Origin: an uncultured Tateyamaria sp.
GTDB lineage: Bacteria; Pseudomonadota; Alphaproteobacteria; Rhodobacterales; Rhodobacteraceae
Reading direction: 5' to 3'
Assembly: GCF_947488715.1 (NCBI RefSeq)
Contig: NZ_CANLAG010000009.1
Span: 62,001 to 126,000 of the forward strand
Length of the DNA: 64,000 nt
Shown: positions 7,045 through 15,300 of the stretch, piece after piece
How the letters are laid out: the number at the start of each line of letters is the position of its first letter
How positions within the stretch are numbered: the first letter of the stretch is position 1
Program-made: the position numbers and the translations under genes
The notes under the pieces: model-generated
Told to the model about the DNA's origin: nothing
Database searches by the model: none
The model's input: the letters and a program-made list of their open reading frames with translations, nothing else

Positions 7045-9465
7045 ATGCGCACCCACGCACAGGCCGTCGTGATTGGCGGCGGCGTTATCGGCTGTTCGAT
7101 CCTGTACCATCTGACCAAATTGGGCTGGACCGACGTTGTCCTTTTGGAACGGGACGAACTGACCTCTGGTTCAACCTGGCATGCGGCGGCCAACATTCAC
7201 GGTCTGCATGACAGCACCAACATCAGCCGCATCCAGCACTATACCATGGGCCTCTACAAGGAGTTGGAGCAAGAGACTGGGCAGGGGTGCGGCGTGTTCC
7301 AACCCGGATCGCTCTATCTGGCGCAGACAGAGGCGCGGGTGCATCAACTGCGGTTGCAGGCGGCCAAGGCGAAGCTCTATGGCATGAAGTTTCACGAGGT
7401 GGACCGGGCCGAGGCCGAACGGTTGCATCCGCTGGTGGACTATGACGGCATCCGTTGCATCATGTGGGAGCCTGAAGGCGGCAATGTCGATCCAAGTGGT
7501 GTGACCAACGCCTATGCGACGGGCGCACGGCAAAACGGGGCCGAGATCATCCGGTTCTGTCCTGTCACTGGCACCGAGCAACAACCTGATGGCACGTGGA
7601 TCGTTCGTACCGAAAAGGGCGATATCTCAACGCCGTGGGTGGTGAACGCCGCGGGCCTGTGGGGGCGCGAGGTGGCGGCATTGGCGGGGATCGAGCTGCC
7701 GCTGCAACCGACCGAGCACCAGTATTTCGTGACCGAGACCATTGACGAGATTGCGGGCATGGATCGCCGTCTGCCGTCGGTGGCGGACCGCGATGGTGAA
7801 TATTACCTGCGCCAGGAGGGGCAGGGCCTGTTGGTGGGGGCCTACGAGAAGGACTACCGACTATGGGCGGAGAACGGCACGCCGCAGGGGTTCGGGCATG
7901 AGTTGTTCGCTGACGATCTGGAGCGGATCGAGGACAACATGATGCGGGCCATCGACCGTGTGCCCGTGGTGGGCACGGCGGGGATCAAGCGGGTGATCAA
8001 CGGGCCGATGATCTGGTCACCGGATGCCAATGTGCTGTTCGGGCCGGTGCCGGAACTGACGGGCTATTTCTGTTGCAACGGGATCATTCCGGGGTTTTCG
8101 CAATCGGGTGGCATGGGGCTGCTGGCGGCGCAGTGGATGGTCGAGGGCGAGATGCAATACGACATGTTCCCCTGGGATATGGCGCGGTTTGGCACATGGG
8201 CCGGCAAGGCGTTCACCAAGGCGCGTGTGGGCGATCAATACGCCAACCGTTTCAAGATCCACTTCCCGAACGAGGAACGCGCGGCGGGGCGGCCGGTGCG
8301 CGTGCGCCCGGCCTACGACATGCAGCGGCAGATGGGCGCGGTCATGGGGCTGAACTACGGGTGGGAACATCCCCTGTGGTTCGCGGATACGTCCGGTGCC
8401 AAGGACACGGACGGGTTCACCCGTCAGAACTGGTGGGCGCCGGTCGGTGCGGAATGCAGGATGCTGCGCGATCGGGGCGGGATCATCGATATCTCGAACT
8501 TTGCCAAATACCGCTGCACCGGGCCGGGGGCCGAGGCGTGGCTGAACGCAGTGTTTGCCAACCGCATGCCGCGGGAGGTGGGGCGGTCGTGCCTGACGCC
8601 GCTGATTGGCAAGCGGGGCGGCATCGCTGGCGATTTCACCGTGACGCGATTGGCGGCGGACACGTTTTGGATCATCGGGTCGGGCATGGCAGAACGCTAT
8701 CACCAGCGGTTCTTCCGGCAGGTGCCATTGCCGGAAGGCACTGAATTCCAAAGCCAGACCGAGGCGATGTGCGGTTTCAACGTCGCTGGCCCCGACAGCC
8801 GCGCGATGTTGCAGCGCCTGACCAATACGTCGCTGTCAAACGAGGACTGGCCGTTCATGCGGTCCGCCCACATTGAATTGGCGGGCATTGAGGTTCTGGC
8901 CCTGCGGGTGTCGTTTACCGGCGATCTGGGCTGGGAACTGCACTGTGCGGAAGCGGATCAGGCGCGCCTTTACACGGCGTTGATCGACGCGGGGCGCGTG
9001 ATGGGCATCGGTCCTGTGGGCAGTCGCGCCTTGATGAGCCTGCGGATCGAAAAGGGTTATGGGTCGTGGGGGCGGGAATACAGCCCCGAATACTGGCCGC
9101 AAGAGGTAGGTCTGGAGCGGTTGGTGAAACTGGACAAGCCGTTTTTGAACAAAAACGCGGTGGCGGAGGTCATGGCGCAACCGGCACGCGAATCGCTGGT
9201 ACTGTTGCACCTGGATGCGGCCGATACTGATGCGTCCGGCGCTGATGCCACCGGGGGTGAGCCGATTTTCCTGAACGGGCAGGGCATCGGTCGCGTGACA
9301 TCGGGGGCGTATGGCTATTCGGTCGGAATGAGCCTCGCGCTGGGATATGTTACTGGCGCGCAGGCGGGTGACCGGGTTGACGTGATGGTGCTGGGACAGC
9401 CGCACAAGGCAACTATCCTTGACGCTCCGCCGTTTGATGCGTCGGGAGAACGGTTGCGGGGATAG
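7045..9465 (+). CDS. Sarcosine/dimethylglycine dehydrogenase-type FAD and GcvT oxidoreductase (copy 2)
   Basis: This 806-residue homolog of the 3124..5532 product has the same order: FAD-binding GGGVIG at residues 11-16, GSTWHAAAN with His46 at the flavinylation position, the FAO_M region, and C-terminal GCV_T/GCV_T_C folate domains ending in FDASGERLRG. It probably oxidises an N-methylated amino acid in the cytoplasm, feeding one-carbon units to folate. After the histidine it reads AAN where copy 1 reads AGG, and the C-terminal halves diverge clearly, so substrate or cofactor handling may differ. The start ATG at 7045 follows AAGGCAAGG; the frame extends upstream to a GTG at 6967, but that part overlaps the conserved palindrome and is not coding-like. 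Confidence 0.88.
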   Translation: MRTHAQAVVIGGGVIGCSILYHLTKLGWTDVVLLERDELTSGSTWHAAANIHGLHDSTNISRIQHYTMGLYKELEQETGQGCGVFQPGSLYLAQTEARVHQLRLQAAKAKLYGMKFHEVDRAEAERLHPLVDYDGIRCIMWEPEGGNVDPSGVTNAYATGARQNGAEIIRFCPVTGTEQQPDGTWIVRTEKGDISTPWVVNAAGLWGREVAALAGIELPLQPTEHQYFVTETIDEIAGMDRRLPSVADRDGEYYLRQEGQGLLVGAYEKDYRLWAENGTPQGFGHELFADDLERIEDNMMRAIDRVPVVGTAGIKRVINGPMIWSPDANVLFGPVPELTGYFCCNGIIPGFSQSGGMGLLAAQWMVEGEMQYDMFPWDMARFGTWAGKAFTKARVGDQYANRFKIHFPNEERAAGRPVRVRPAYDMQRQMGAVMGLNYGWEHPLWFADTSGAKDTDGFTRQNWWAPVGAECRMLRDRGGIIDISNFAKYRCTGPGAEAWLNAVFANRMPREVGRSCLTPLIGKRGGIAGDFTVTRLAADTFWIIGSGMAERYHQRFFRQVPLPEGTEFQSQTEAMCGFNVAGPDSRAMLQRLTNTSLSNEDWPFMRSAHIELAGIEVLALRVSFTGDLGWELHCAEADQARLYTALIDAGRVMGIGPVGSRALMSLRIEKGYGSWGREYSPEYWPQEVGLERLVKLDKPFLNKNAVAEVMAQPARESLVLLHLDAADTDASGADATGGEPIFLNGQGIGRVTSGAYGYSVGMSLALGYVTGAQAGDRVDVMVLGQPHKATILDAPPFDASGERLRG

Positions 9466-9473
9466 CGGCTATC

Positions 9474-9550
9474 GGGGTGCGGCGCGGTTTGACATACTGA
9501 TTGAGGCAGGCCTGTATACTGACACCCAACACGTCGTCCAACCGCACCCC
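9474..9550. promoter_or_regulatory. Promoter region of the LytTR gene bounded by an inverted repeat
   Basis: GGGGTGCGG at 9474..9482 and CCGCACCCC at 9542..9550 are a perfect 9-bp inverted repeat enclosing 59 bases. Within it, TTGACA (9489..9494) and TATACT (9515..9520) resemble promoter boxes, but their 20-base spacing is long. LytTR proteins bind paired direct or inverted sites, so this could be an autoregulatory region; that is inference. Confidence 0.35.
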
Positions 9551-9606
9551 TGACAGGCCGTCGAGAGCCGTTTACTCTATTTAGCGTCACGTGATAAACA
9601 GCGTTC

Positions 9607-10428
9607 ATGTTGAGCCGTCTTCAATCGCGCGAAGTGCGCGTTTATGTCTCGAATGGCAGCGTGTCGCATTTCACGTTACGTGAAATGCACCAGCTTTATC
9701 GCACGTGGCAGCTTTGGCTGTTGGTGATTGTCGGCTTTTTCATCATGGCGACGGGTCATCCGGTCACCTTGCCGCAATTCGACAGCTTTGAATTGCGTTT
9801 GGCGTTCTGGGTGGTTGGCCTTGGCTTTTACCTCGCCGCATCCGAATTCCACTCGTTCCTGATCTATAGCGTATGGCAACCGATCTTTAAGCGGCCCATT
9901 CCGCTGCTGTTGTTGTCTGCGCCGCTGGTTCTGTATTCGACCTATCTGGCCGGGGCCGTATTGACGCTAATTTCTGGCACCGAACGCCCACCGTTCGGGA
10001 TCATGACCTGGCAAATGAACGTGCGGAACATCATTGTGGCGCACATCTTTGAGACGGTTGCCCTGTTGTGGCTGTTGCCCGCACAGCGCGCGCGCGCCTG
10101 TTCGGAGGCCGATGCGCGCAAGGTGATGTTGGGTGGCCGGCGGTTCAACCTGTGTGACATCCAGAGGATCAAGGCAGCAGAGCACTACCTTGAGGTGCAT
10201 GGCACCGCCGGTGTTGAAACCGTGCGAGAGCGTATGTTGACCTTTCTTGAGCAGGTCGAGCCGGGTGACGGTATTCAGACGCACCGGTCCCATTGGGTTG
10301 CCGCCACCTCGGCGCGCGACATGAAGGGCGGGCACCTGCAACTGTCGGACGGGGAGAAAGTCCCCGTCGCGCGGGGCCGTCAGAACGATGTGCGTGATTG
10401 GCTGCGGGGCCAGAACGAACCGGCCTGA
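9607..10428 (+). CDS. Membrane-anchored LytTR-type DNA-binding regulator
   Basis: This 273-residue protein has four predicted membrane helices: about 33-50, 66-87, 96-118 and 136-157 (for example LLLLSAPLVLYSTYLAGAVL). A C-terminal LytTR domain (about 175-265) carries IQRIKAAEHYLEVHG and IQTHRSHWVA, typical of the family. LytTR domains bind DNA in promoter regions. Here the domain is tethered to the membrane instead of to a receiver domain, so a membrane signal may act directly on it. No sensor kinase gene lies nearby. It ends 3 bases from the convergent CorC-type gene. The start ATG at 9607 is the first in frame. The target genes are unknown. Confidence 0.87.
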   Translation: MLSRLQSREVRVYVSNGSVSHFTLREMHQLYRTWQLWLLVIVGFFIMATGHPVTLPQFDSFELRLAFWVVGLGFYLAASEFHSFLIYSVWQPIFKRPIPLLLLSAPLVLYSTYLAGAVLTLISGTERPPFGIMTWQMNVRNIIVAHIFETVALLWLLPAQRARACSEADARKVMLGGRRFNLCDIQRIKAAEHYLEVHGTAGVETVRERMLTFLEQVEPGDGIQTHRSHWVAATSARDMKGGHLQLSDGEKVPVARGRQNDVRDWLRGQNEPA

Positions 10429-10431
10429 GCG

Positions 10432-11742
10432 CTATTCCAGCGCCTTGATCCGCAGGGCGGTGATCCGGTTGCCTTCGCGGTCCTGGACCTCGAACCGGAA
10501 GCCGTGAAAGCTGAACACCTGGCCAGAGGTGGGGATCATCTGTGCCTCGTGGATCACAAGGCCCGCGACCGTGTTCGCCTCGTCATCAGGCAAGTTCCAG
10601 TCGGTCGCACGGTTCAGGTCGCGGATCGTCATGGCGCCGTCGACCAGATAGTGCCCATCCTCGCCACGGTTGACCTGATGGTCGCCGTCGGGGTCAAATT
10701 CATCCGTAATCTCGCCCACGATCTCCTCGAGGATATCCTCGAGCGTGATCAACCCCTGAAGCGAACCATATTCGTCCACGACCAGCGCAAAATGGGTGCG
10801 CATGCGCAGGAACTGGCGCATTTGATCGTCCAGAGTGGTGGTTTCCGGCACGAAATAGGGCGGCATGGCCACCTCGCCAATGTCAAAGGTCTTGAGCGCG
10901 GCGGCGTCGCCCTCTGGCCCGCCAATGACCTTGTACATCGCGCGCAACAGGTCCTTGGCGTGGATGACCCCAGTGATGTTTTCCTGTTCGCCGCGGTAGA
11001 CGGGCAGGCGGGTGTGGTTCGATTTGAGACACTGTTCAAGGATTGCCTGCGGTTCGTCATCCGCGTTGATCATCTCGATGCCGGAGCGGTGCAACATGAT
11101 CTCTTCGACCGTGCGGTCGCCTAGGTCCAGCGCGCCCAGGATGCGGTCGCGGTCCTCTTTTTCGACCACGCCTTCGGAATGGCCCAGTTGCAGCGCACCG
11201 GCGATTTCCTCGCGCACGGCCATGATGTGGCTGTCGGGGTCAATCTGCACGCCAAACAGGCGCAAGACACCGCGCACCAGCAGCCGGACGGCGGCCACGA
11301 TGGGCGAAAACACAGTGACCACCAGCGATATGGGGCGGGACACCAGCGAGGCGGCGGTTTCGGAATTGGTGATGGCGTAGGTTTTGGGCAGCACTTCGGC
11401 AAAGACGAGCACGAGGATCGTCATCACCAGCGTGGCCAGTGCCACGCCGCTTTCGCCAAACGCACGGGTAAAGATGGCGGTGGCGAGCGATGTGGCCAGA
11501 ATGTTGACCAGGTTGTTGCCCAGCAGGACCGACCCGATCAGACGTTCGTTGTCTTCGGTGATTTTGAGCGCACGTTCCGCGCCGCGCGATCCCTTGTCGG
11601 CTTGCGCACGCAGCTTGCCCCGCGAGGCGGCTGTCAGCGCCGTTTCCGAGCCGGAGAAAAAGCCCGACATCACAAGCAACATCAAGATCACCCCGCTGGT
11701 CATCCAGAACGCGGCGTCAAGGGTCGAGGTGGGATCGTCCAT
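10432..11742 (-). CDS. CNNM/CorC-HlyC family membrane protein with CBS pair
   Basis: This 436-residue protein has an N-terminal DUF21/CNNM membrane domain (about 10-190, with FFSGSETALTA and VLVFAEVLPKTYA), then tandem CBS domains (about 205-335) and a C-terminal CorC_HlyC transporter-associated domain (about 350-435). Relatives are linked to magnesium or cobalt efflux; the old name hemolysin is misleading. The segment GNNLVNILATSLAT is a conserved part of the CNNM fold. It is complete and of normal length. It is convergent with the LytTR gene, and its 5' end is divergent from the metallophosphoesterase-like gene. Confidence 0.9.
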   Translation of the reverse strand: MDDPTSTLDAAFWMTSGVILMLLVMSGFFSGSETALTAASRGKLRAQADKGSRGAERALKITEDNERLIGSVLLGNNLVNILATSLATAIFTRAFGESGVALATLVMTILVLVFAEVLPKTYAITNSETAASLVSRPISLVVTVFSPIVAAVRLLVRGVLRLFGVQIDPDSHIMAVREEIAGALQLGHSEGVVEKEDRDRILGALDLGDRTVEEIMLHRSGIEMINADDEPQAILEQCLKSNHTRLPVYRGEQENITGVIHAKDLLRAMYKVIGGPEGDAAALKTFDIGEVAMPPYFVPETTTLDDQMRQFLRMRTHFALVVDEYGSLQGLITLEDILEEIVGEITDEFDPDGDHQVNRGEDGHYLVDGAMTIRDLNRATDWNLPDDEANTVAGLVIHEAQMIPTSGQVFSFHGFRFEVQDREGNRITALRIKALE

Positions 11743-11812
11743 TCGTGATTTATCCTTTGCTGTGCTCTGGGTTATGGGGGTGCAACGTCATGCAATCAAG
11801 GGATGAGCCTGC

Positions 11813-12622
11813 GTGCGACATCATGATTTGGGAAAAATGGTGGGACCTGTCGTTCTCTTTGGCGGGCCGTATTCCAACCTGCAGGCCACGCGTGCGGTTT
11901 TGGAAGTGGCACAGGCGCGTGGGGCGGTGCCGATCTGTACCGGCGATGTTGTTGCCTATTGCGGCCGGCCCCAAGAGACGATTGCCGCGATCCGGGACGC
12001 AGGATGCGCTGTGGTTGCGGGCAATTGCGAATTGCAGTTGGCGCGTGGTGCGCTGGATTGCGGGTGCGGGTTCGAAGACGGGTCCGCCTGTGATCTGCTG
12101 TCTGTCGCCTGGTACGCCTATGCGTCCGCGCGTGTGCAAGAGGCGGATCGGGCGTGGATGGCGGATATGCCGGACATTCTGAGCTTTGAGCATGGCGGGC
12201 GCCGTTATGCCGTGCTGCACGGGGCCTTGTCGGATGTGGCGCGGTTCCTGTGGTCCACTTCACCTGCGTCCGAGTTCGAGACAGAGTGGGATCTGGTCGA
12301 GCAGGCCATCGGTCCGGTTACGTGTATCGTGGCGGGCCACAGCGGTATTCCGTTTGTGCGGCACCTGTCGCGCGGGGATTGGATCAACGCCGGAGTGGTG
12401 GGCATGCCTCCGCACGACGGGACGGCGCGCACGCGGTATGCGGTTCTGGAGGACGGGCAAGTGTCGCTGCATGCGCTGGACTATGACGTTGATGCGGCTG
12501 TGGCAGACATGCAGGCCGCCGGTTTGATCCATGGCTATGACAAGGCGCTGAAGACGGGCTATTGGCCGTCCGAAGACGTCTTGCCATCCGAGCTGCGTGT
12601 GTCGTCGCGCGCCAGCGGATGA
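11813..12622 (+). CDS. Metallophosphoesterase-like protein with degenerate metal site
   Basis: This 269-residue protein keeps the outline of the calcineurin-like fold: GD at 44-45, GNCE at 70-73, HG at 136-137 and GHSG at 175-178. The first motif, normally D-x-H-G-N, reads GGPYSN (17-22), and the final GHxH histidine is replaced by glycine. Several metal ligands are therefore missing, and it may bind without hydrolysing or use an altered site. Start: GTG 11813 is preceded by AAGGGA; ATG 11837 is an alternative. The 3' end overlaps the convergent xerD gene by 64 bases. The substrate is unknown. Confidence 0.75.
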   Translation: MRHHDLGKMVGPVVLFGGPYSNLQATRAVLEVAQARGAVPICTGDVVAYCGRPQETIAAIRDAGCAVVAGNCELQLARGALDCGCGFEDGSACDLLSVAWYAYASARVQEADRAWMADMPDILSFEHGGRRYAVLHGALSDVARFLWSTSPASEFETEWDLVEQAIGPVTCIVAGHSGIPFVRHLSRGDWINAGVVGMPPHDGTARTRYAVLEDGQVSLHALDYDVDAAVADMQAAGLIHGYDKALKTGYWPSEDVLPSELRVSSRASG

Positions 12623-13524
12623 TGGTCCAGCACCAGTTGCGTCAGCCGTTCATCCACCACATGCGTGTAGATTTCCGTGGTTGCGACATCGGCGTGGCCC
12701 AGCATGGTCTGAATGGCGCGCAAATCCGCGCCACCGGCCAGCAAATGCGTGGCAAAGGCGTGGCGCAGGGTGTGAGGCGTCACCTTGTCCGGGGCAACGC
12801 CGCCATGCACGGCCAGCGATTTGATCCGCGCATAGAACCAGTGCCGCGTCAGGTGTCCTGCTGCGCCGCGGGACGGGAACAGAAAGCGCGAGGGGGGCTG
12901 GCCCTTGGTCTCGGCCGCCTCTTGAACGCTATCGCGCATGGTGAGCCATGCGCGCAGTGCGTCACGCGCAGGTGGTGAGAGCGGCACCATGCGTTCCTTG
13001 CCGCCCTTGCCGAGGATCAGCAGCATCTGCGGGTTGCCGCGTGCGGCGGAGACTGGCAGGCTGACCAACTCGCTGACACGCATGCCGGTCGCATAGAGCA
13101 GTTCCAGCAAACAGGTATCGCGTGCAATGTCGTGTGCGTTGCGCCCAAAGGCACGGGCCGCCTCGAGAAGGCGGTCAACCTCGGCCTCGTCCAATGTCTT
13201 GGGAAGGCGTTTGTCCTGTCCGGGGCTGGCGATCTGGATGGCGGGATTGTCGGCGCGCCAGCCTTCTTCGAAGGCAAAGCGGTAGAGTTGCTTGATCGCT
13301 GACAGGCGGCGTGCGCGGGTCGATTTGGCAAGCCCCTGGGCGTCGCAGTGGATCAGATAGGCCTCGATGTCGGATTGCTGTGCGCTTTCAAAGGTGTGGC
13401 CCTTACCGTCCAGCCAGCCATGCACGTCCTTTAGGTCCCGCCCGTAGGCCAGCAACGTGTTGCGCGCGGCCCCCAGTTCTGCCGCCTGCGCATCGAGAAA
13501 GGTCGAGATCCAGGTGAGGCTCAT
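12559..13524 (-). CDS. xerD: Tyrosine recombinase XerD-like
   Basis: This 321-residue protein has an N-terminal SAM-like core-binding domain (about 1-95) and a C-terminal catalytic domain. The expected catalytic residues are all present: Arg149 in ATGMRVSEL, Lys173 in GKGGKERM, His251 and Arg254 in HTLRHAF, His277 in LGHADV, and nucleophile Tyr286 in EIYTHV. XerC/XerD resolve chromosome dimers at dif with FtsK. The location beside aroK-aroB and the preceding secreted-protein gene point to the housekeeping enzyme, not a mobile-element integrase. The start overlaps the stop of the 516-aa gene by 4 bases (ATGA), implying translational coupling. Confidence 0.9.
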   Translation of the reverse strand: MSLTWISTFLDAQAAELGAARNTLLAYGRDLKDVHGWLDGKGHTFESAQQSDIEAYLIHCDAQGLAKSTRARRLSAIKQLYRFAFEEGWRADNPAIQIASPGQDKRLPKTLDEAEVDRLLEAARAFGRNAHDIARDTCLLELLYATGMRVSELVSLPVSAARGNPQMLLILGKGGKERMVPLSPPARDALRAWLTMRDSVQEAAETKGQPPSRFLFPSRGAAGHLTRHWFYARIKSLAVHGGVAPDKVTPHTLRHAFATHLLAGGADLRAIQTMLGHADVATTEIYTHVVDERLTQLVLDHHPLARDDTRSSDGKTSSDGQ

Positions 13525-15071
13525 TGCGTGTCCTCCAAGAGCAGCACCTGAAGTGCCGTACGCCGCGCGACGTCTTCGAGACCCAGCGCGCGCAACGTGG
13601 CAAGGCCAGTGGTCAGCTGGGCCACATCGCCCGCACCGCCCAGTTGCGTGAGGGCAATGGTGCGCAGCAAGGCATCCCCCAGCGCGCCGTCCTGCGCCAT
13701 GGCGATCAGGCTGGCATCCGGGGGCGCATCGGCAAAAGCCGCACCAATGGCCTGCGCCGTGCCGATCAGTGGTGTCGTATCTGCTGGCGCACTGCCTGCG
13801 GCGACCGCTGTGGCCAGCGGGTGACGCAATGCGCGGGCCGGGAACACCTGAGCAGCGGATTCGTAGCTGGCCGAGACCAGCAGCATATCAAAGGCGATAT
13901 CGGCGGATGGGCCGCTGAGAACGATCTTGGACAGGTCTTCGGCAAAGAGGGACGCGAAAGGCACCGCAAGCCGGGCCTTGCGCATATGCCGCCACGCGGT
14001 CGGCAGGGTTTTCGAAATGGCCGTTGGGCTGCCTGTGCGCAGCGCGGTCTCGAAGCGCTGCACAGCCGAGACGCGATCCCAGACGCCGCCGGATGCGGCG
14101 GGTTGGCGGTGGGTCAGAATGCCCAGCAACCGGTTTTCGGGCAGGGCCCCATGGCGGGCAAGGCGTTCTGCGGCCTCGATCCGTGCCTTCCATCCGGCGG
14201 TGTCGGCCAGATCGGCATTGGCATAGACGACGGGCCAGACGCGGGTTGGAACCGGGGTGCCGATGGCCTGATACAGGCGAAAGAGCAGGGCATCGGGGCG
14301 CGACGGAACGGGCAGGGCGGCCTCGCCCTCGTAGAGTTCGGGGTCGAGGAAGCGTTCGAGGGCGCTGGCCTGTGTTTCATCTATCAGGCCCAACACGCGG
14401 CTGGTGCCCAGTTGCAGCACGGCCGTGTCCCAGTCGCCCGCCCGTGCGGCACAGAAAACCTCGTGCGCCTTGCCGGGTGACAGCGCGGGCATGGCCCGCA
14501 GGGTTGCGCAGGCGGCGTTTTCGGTGCCGGTCAACAAAGACAAATCCATGTAGCGCGCGAAATGTGCCGCGTTTTGCGTCGGATTGGCCTGTTCCATCAG
14601 CGCGAGGGCTGGTTCCAGCGCGCCCACGTCCGCAAGCGCTGTCACGCGCGCCAGATCAAAGTCGGCGGCATTGTCGGCGGGGGGCAGCGCCTCGGCCAAG
14701 AGCAAAGTGTAGAACAGCGATTGCAAGGCAGGTACGCGCAGCTCGGGCATGTCCCGCACCTGTTGGGCCAGCGCCCGACCGTCAGTGCCGGACCACAGGG
14801 TGTCGGGCAGGCCTGTGACGGTTGCCGGGGCCAGCCCGACCCGTTTCGGCGCCTCACCGTCGAGCGGTGCCACAGTGACCGACGGCACACGTGCAGAATC
14901 AGCAACCGCCGGTTCGGACGGCGCTGGCAGGGCAACAGGCGTGGACGGTGTTGGTTGCGCGTCGAGCCAGTCGATCACGTTTAGTGGTGCAGAAACAGGG
15001 GCTTGCGCCGCCGCATTGGCCGCAATAACGACCCCTGCGCAGCACCAGAGAGCCAGCCTATTCCGCATCAA
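13521..15071 (-). CDS. Secreted protein of unknown function, 516 aa, upstream of xerD
   Basis: I do not recognise a known domain. The protein begins with a signal peptide (MMRNRLALWCCAGVVIAANAAAQA), followed by a Pro/Ala-rich linker (about 25-70) and a long mainly alpha-helical, alanine-rich body that could be a helical repeat array. The body contains paired cysteines in ENAACATL and EVFCAARAGDW. It would act in the periplasm. It overlaps the 49-aa membrane-protein gene by 14 bases upstream and xerD by 4 bases downstream, so the three genes look like one coupled operon. Why a periplasmic protein is coupled to a recombinase is unclear; the arrangement may only reflect gene packing. Confidence 0.72.
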   Translation of the reverse strand: MMRNRLALWCCAGVVIAANAAAQAPVSAPLNVIDWLDAQPTPSTPVALPAPSEPAVADSARVPSVTVAPLDGEAPKRVGLAPATVTGLPDTLWSGTDGRALAQQVRDMPELRVPALQSLFYTLLLAEALPPADNAADFDLARVTALADVGALEPALALMEQANPTQNAAHFARYMDLSLLTGTENAACATLRAMPALSPGKAHEVFCAARAGDWDTAVLQLGTSRVLGLIDETQASALERFLDPELYEGEAALPVPSRPDALLFRLYQAIGTPVPTRVWPVVYANADLADTAGWKARIEAAERLARHGALPENRLLGILTHRQPAASGGVWDRVSAVQRFETALRTGSPTAISKTLPTAWRHMRKARLAVPFASLFAEDLSKIVLSGPSADIAFDMLLVSASYESAAQVFPARALRHPLATAVAAGSAPADTTPLIGTAQAIGAAFADAPPDASLIAMAQDGALGDALLRTIALTQLGGAGDVAQLTTGLATLRALGLEDVARRTALQVLLLEDTQ

Positions 15072-15207
15072 GTGTCACCGGCAGACGCGTTTCGGTCTGC
15101 GGCGGCGAGAAATTGGCGCCGAAATACTCGCCGACATACGCATAGGCCACCAGCCCGATGAACCCGATGATCATGAGGAAGATCAACAGCTTGAATAGTC
15201 GGCCCAT
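15058..15207 (-). CDS. Small single-pass membrane protein, 49 aa
   Basis: This short gene encodes MGRLFKLLIFLMIIGFIGLV followed by AYAYVGEYFGANFSPPQTET and RLPVTLDAE. Residues about 5-25 form one strong hydrophobic helix, and the tail is polar. The ATG at 15207 was chosen because the frame upstream (to 15534) runs antisense through aroK. It overlaps the next gene (516-aa secreted protein) by 14 bases, supporting a real first cistron of the xerD operon. The 93-base spacer to aroK (15208..15300) must hold divergent promoters; it is AT-rich, with TAAAAT at 15277..15282. The function is unknown. Confidence 0.68.
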   Translation of the reverse strand: MGRLFKLLIFLMIIGFIGLVAYAYVGEYFGANFSPPQTETRLPVTLDAE

Positions 15208-15300
15208 GAATGTAACTGCCTCGTCGACGTGCCAATGAATTCTTTGTTTTGCCAAGAGCATATATGGCCTTTTTGGTAAAATCACGTCATTGACAGCGCA

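Noticed and set aside
9489-9520. Strong sigma70 promoter (TTGACA and TATACT).
   Set aside because: The spacing of 20 bases is too long for confidence, so it is reported only as a weak candidate.
10432-11742. Hemolysin toxin (old annotation for CorC/HlyC).
   Set aside because: The CNNM, CBS and CorC_HlyC domain order indicates a membrane ion-related protein; the toxin name is historical.
12559-13524. Tyrosine recombinase as evidence of a mobile element or integron.
   Set aside because: The complete XerD motifs, housekeeping neighbours (aroK, aroB), lack of attachment-site repeats and lack of cargo genes fit the chromosomal dimer-resolution enzyme.
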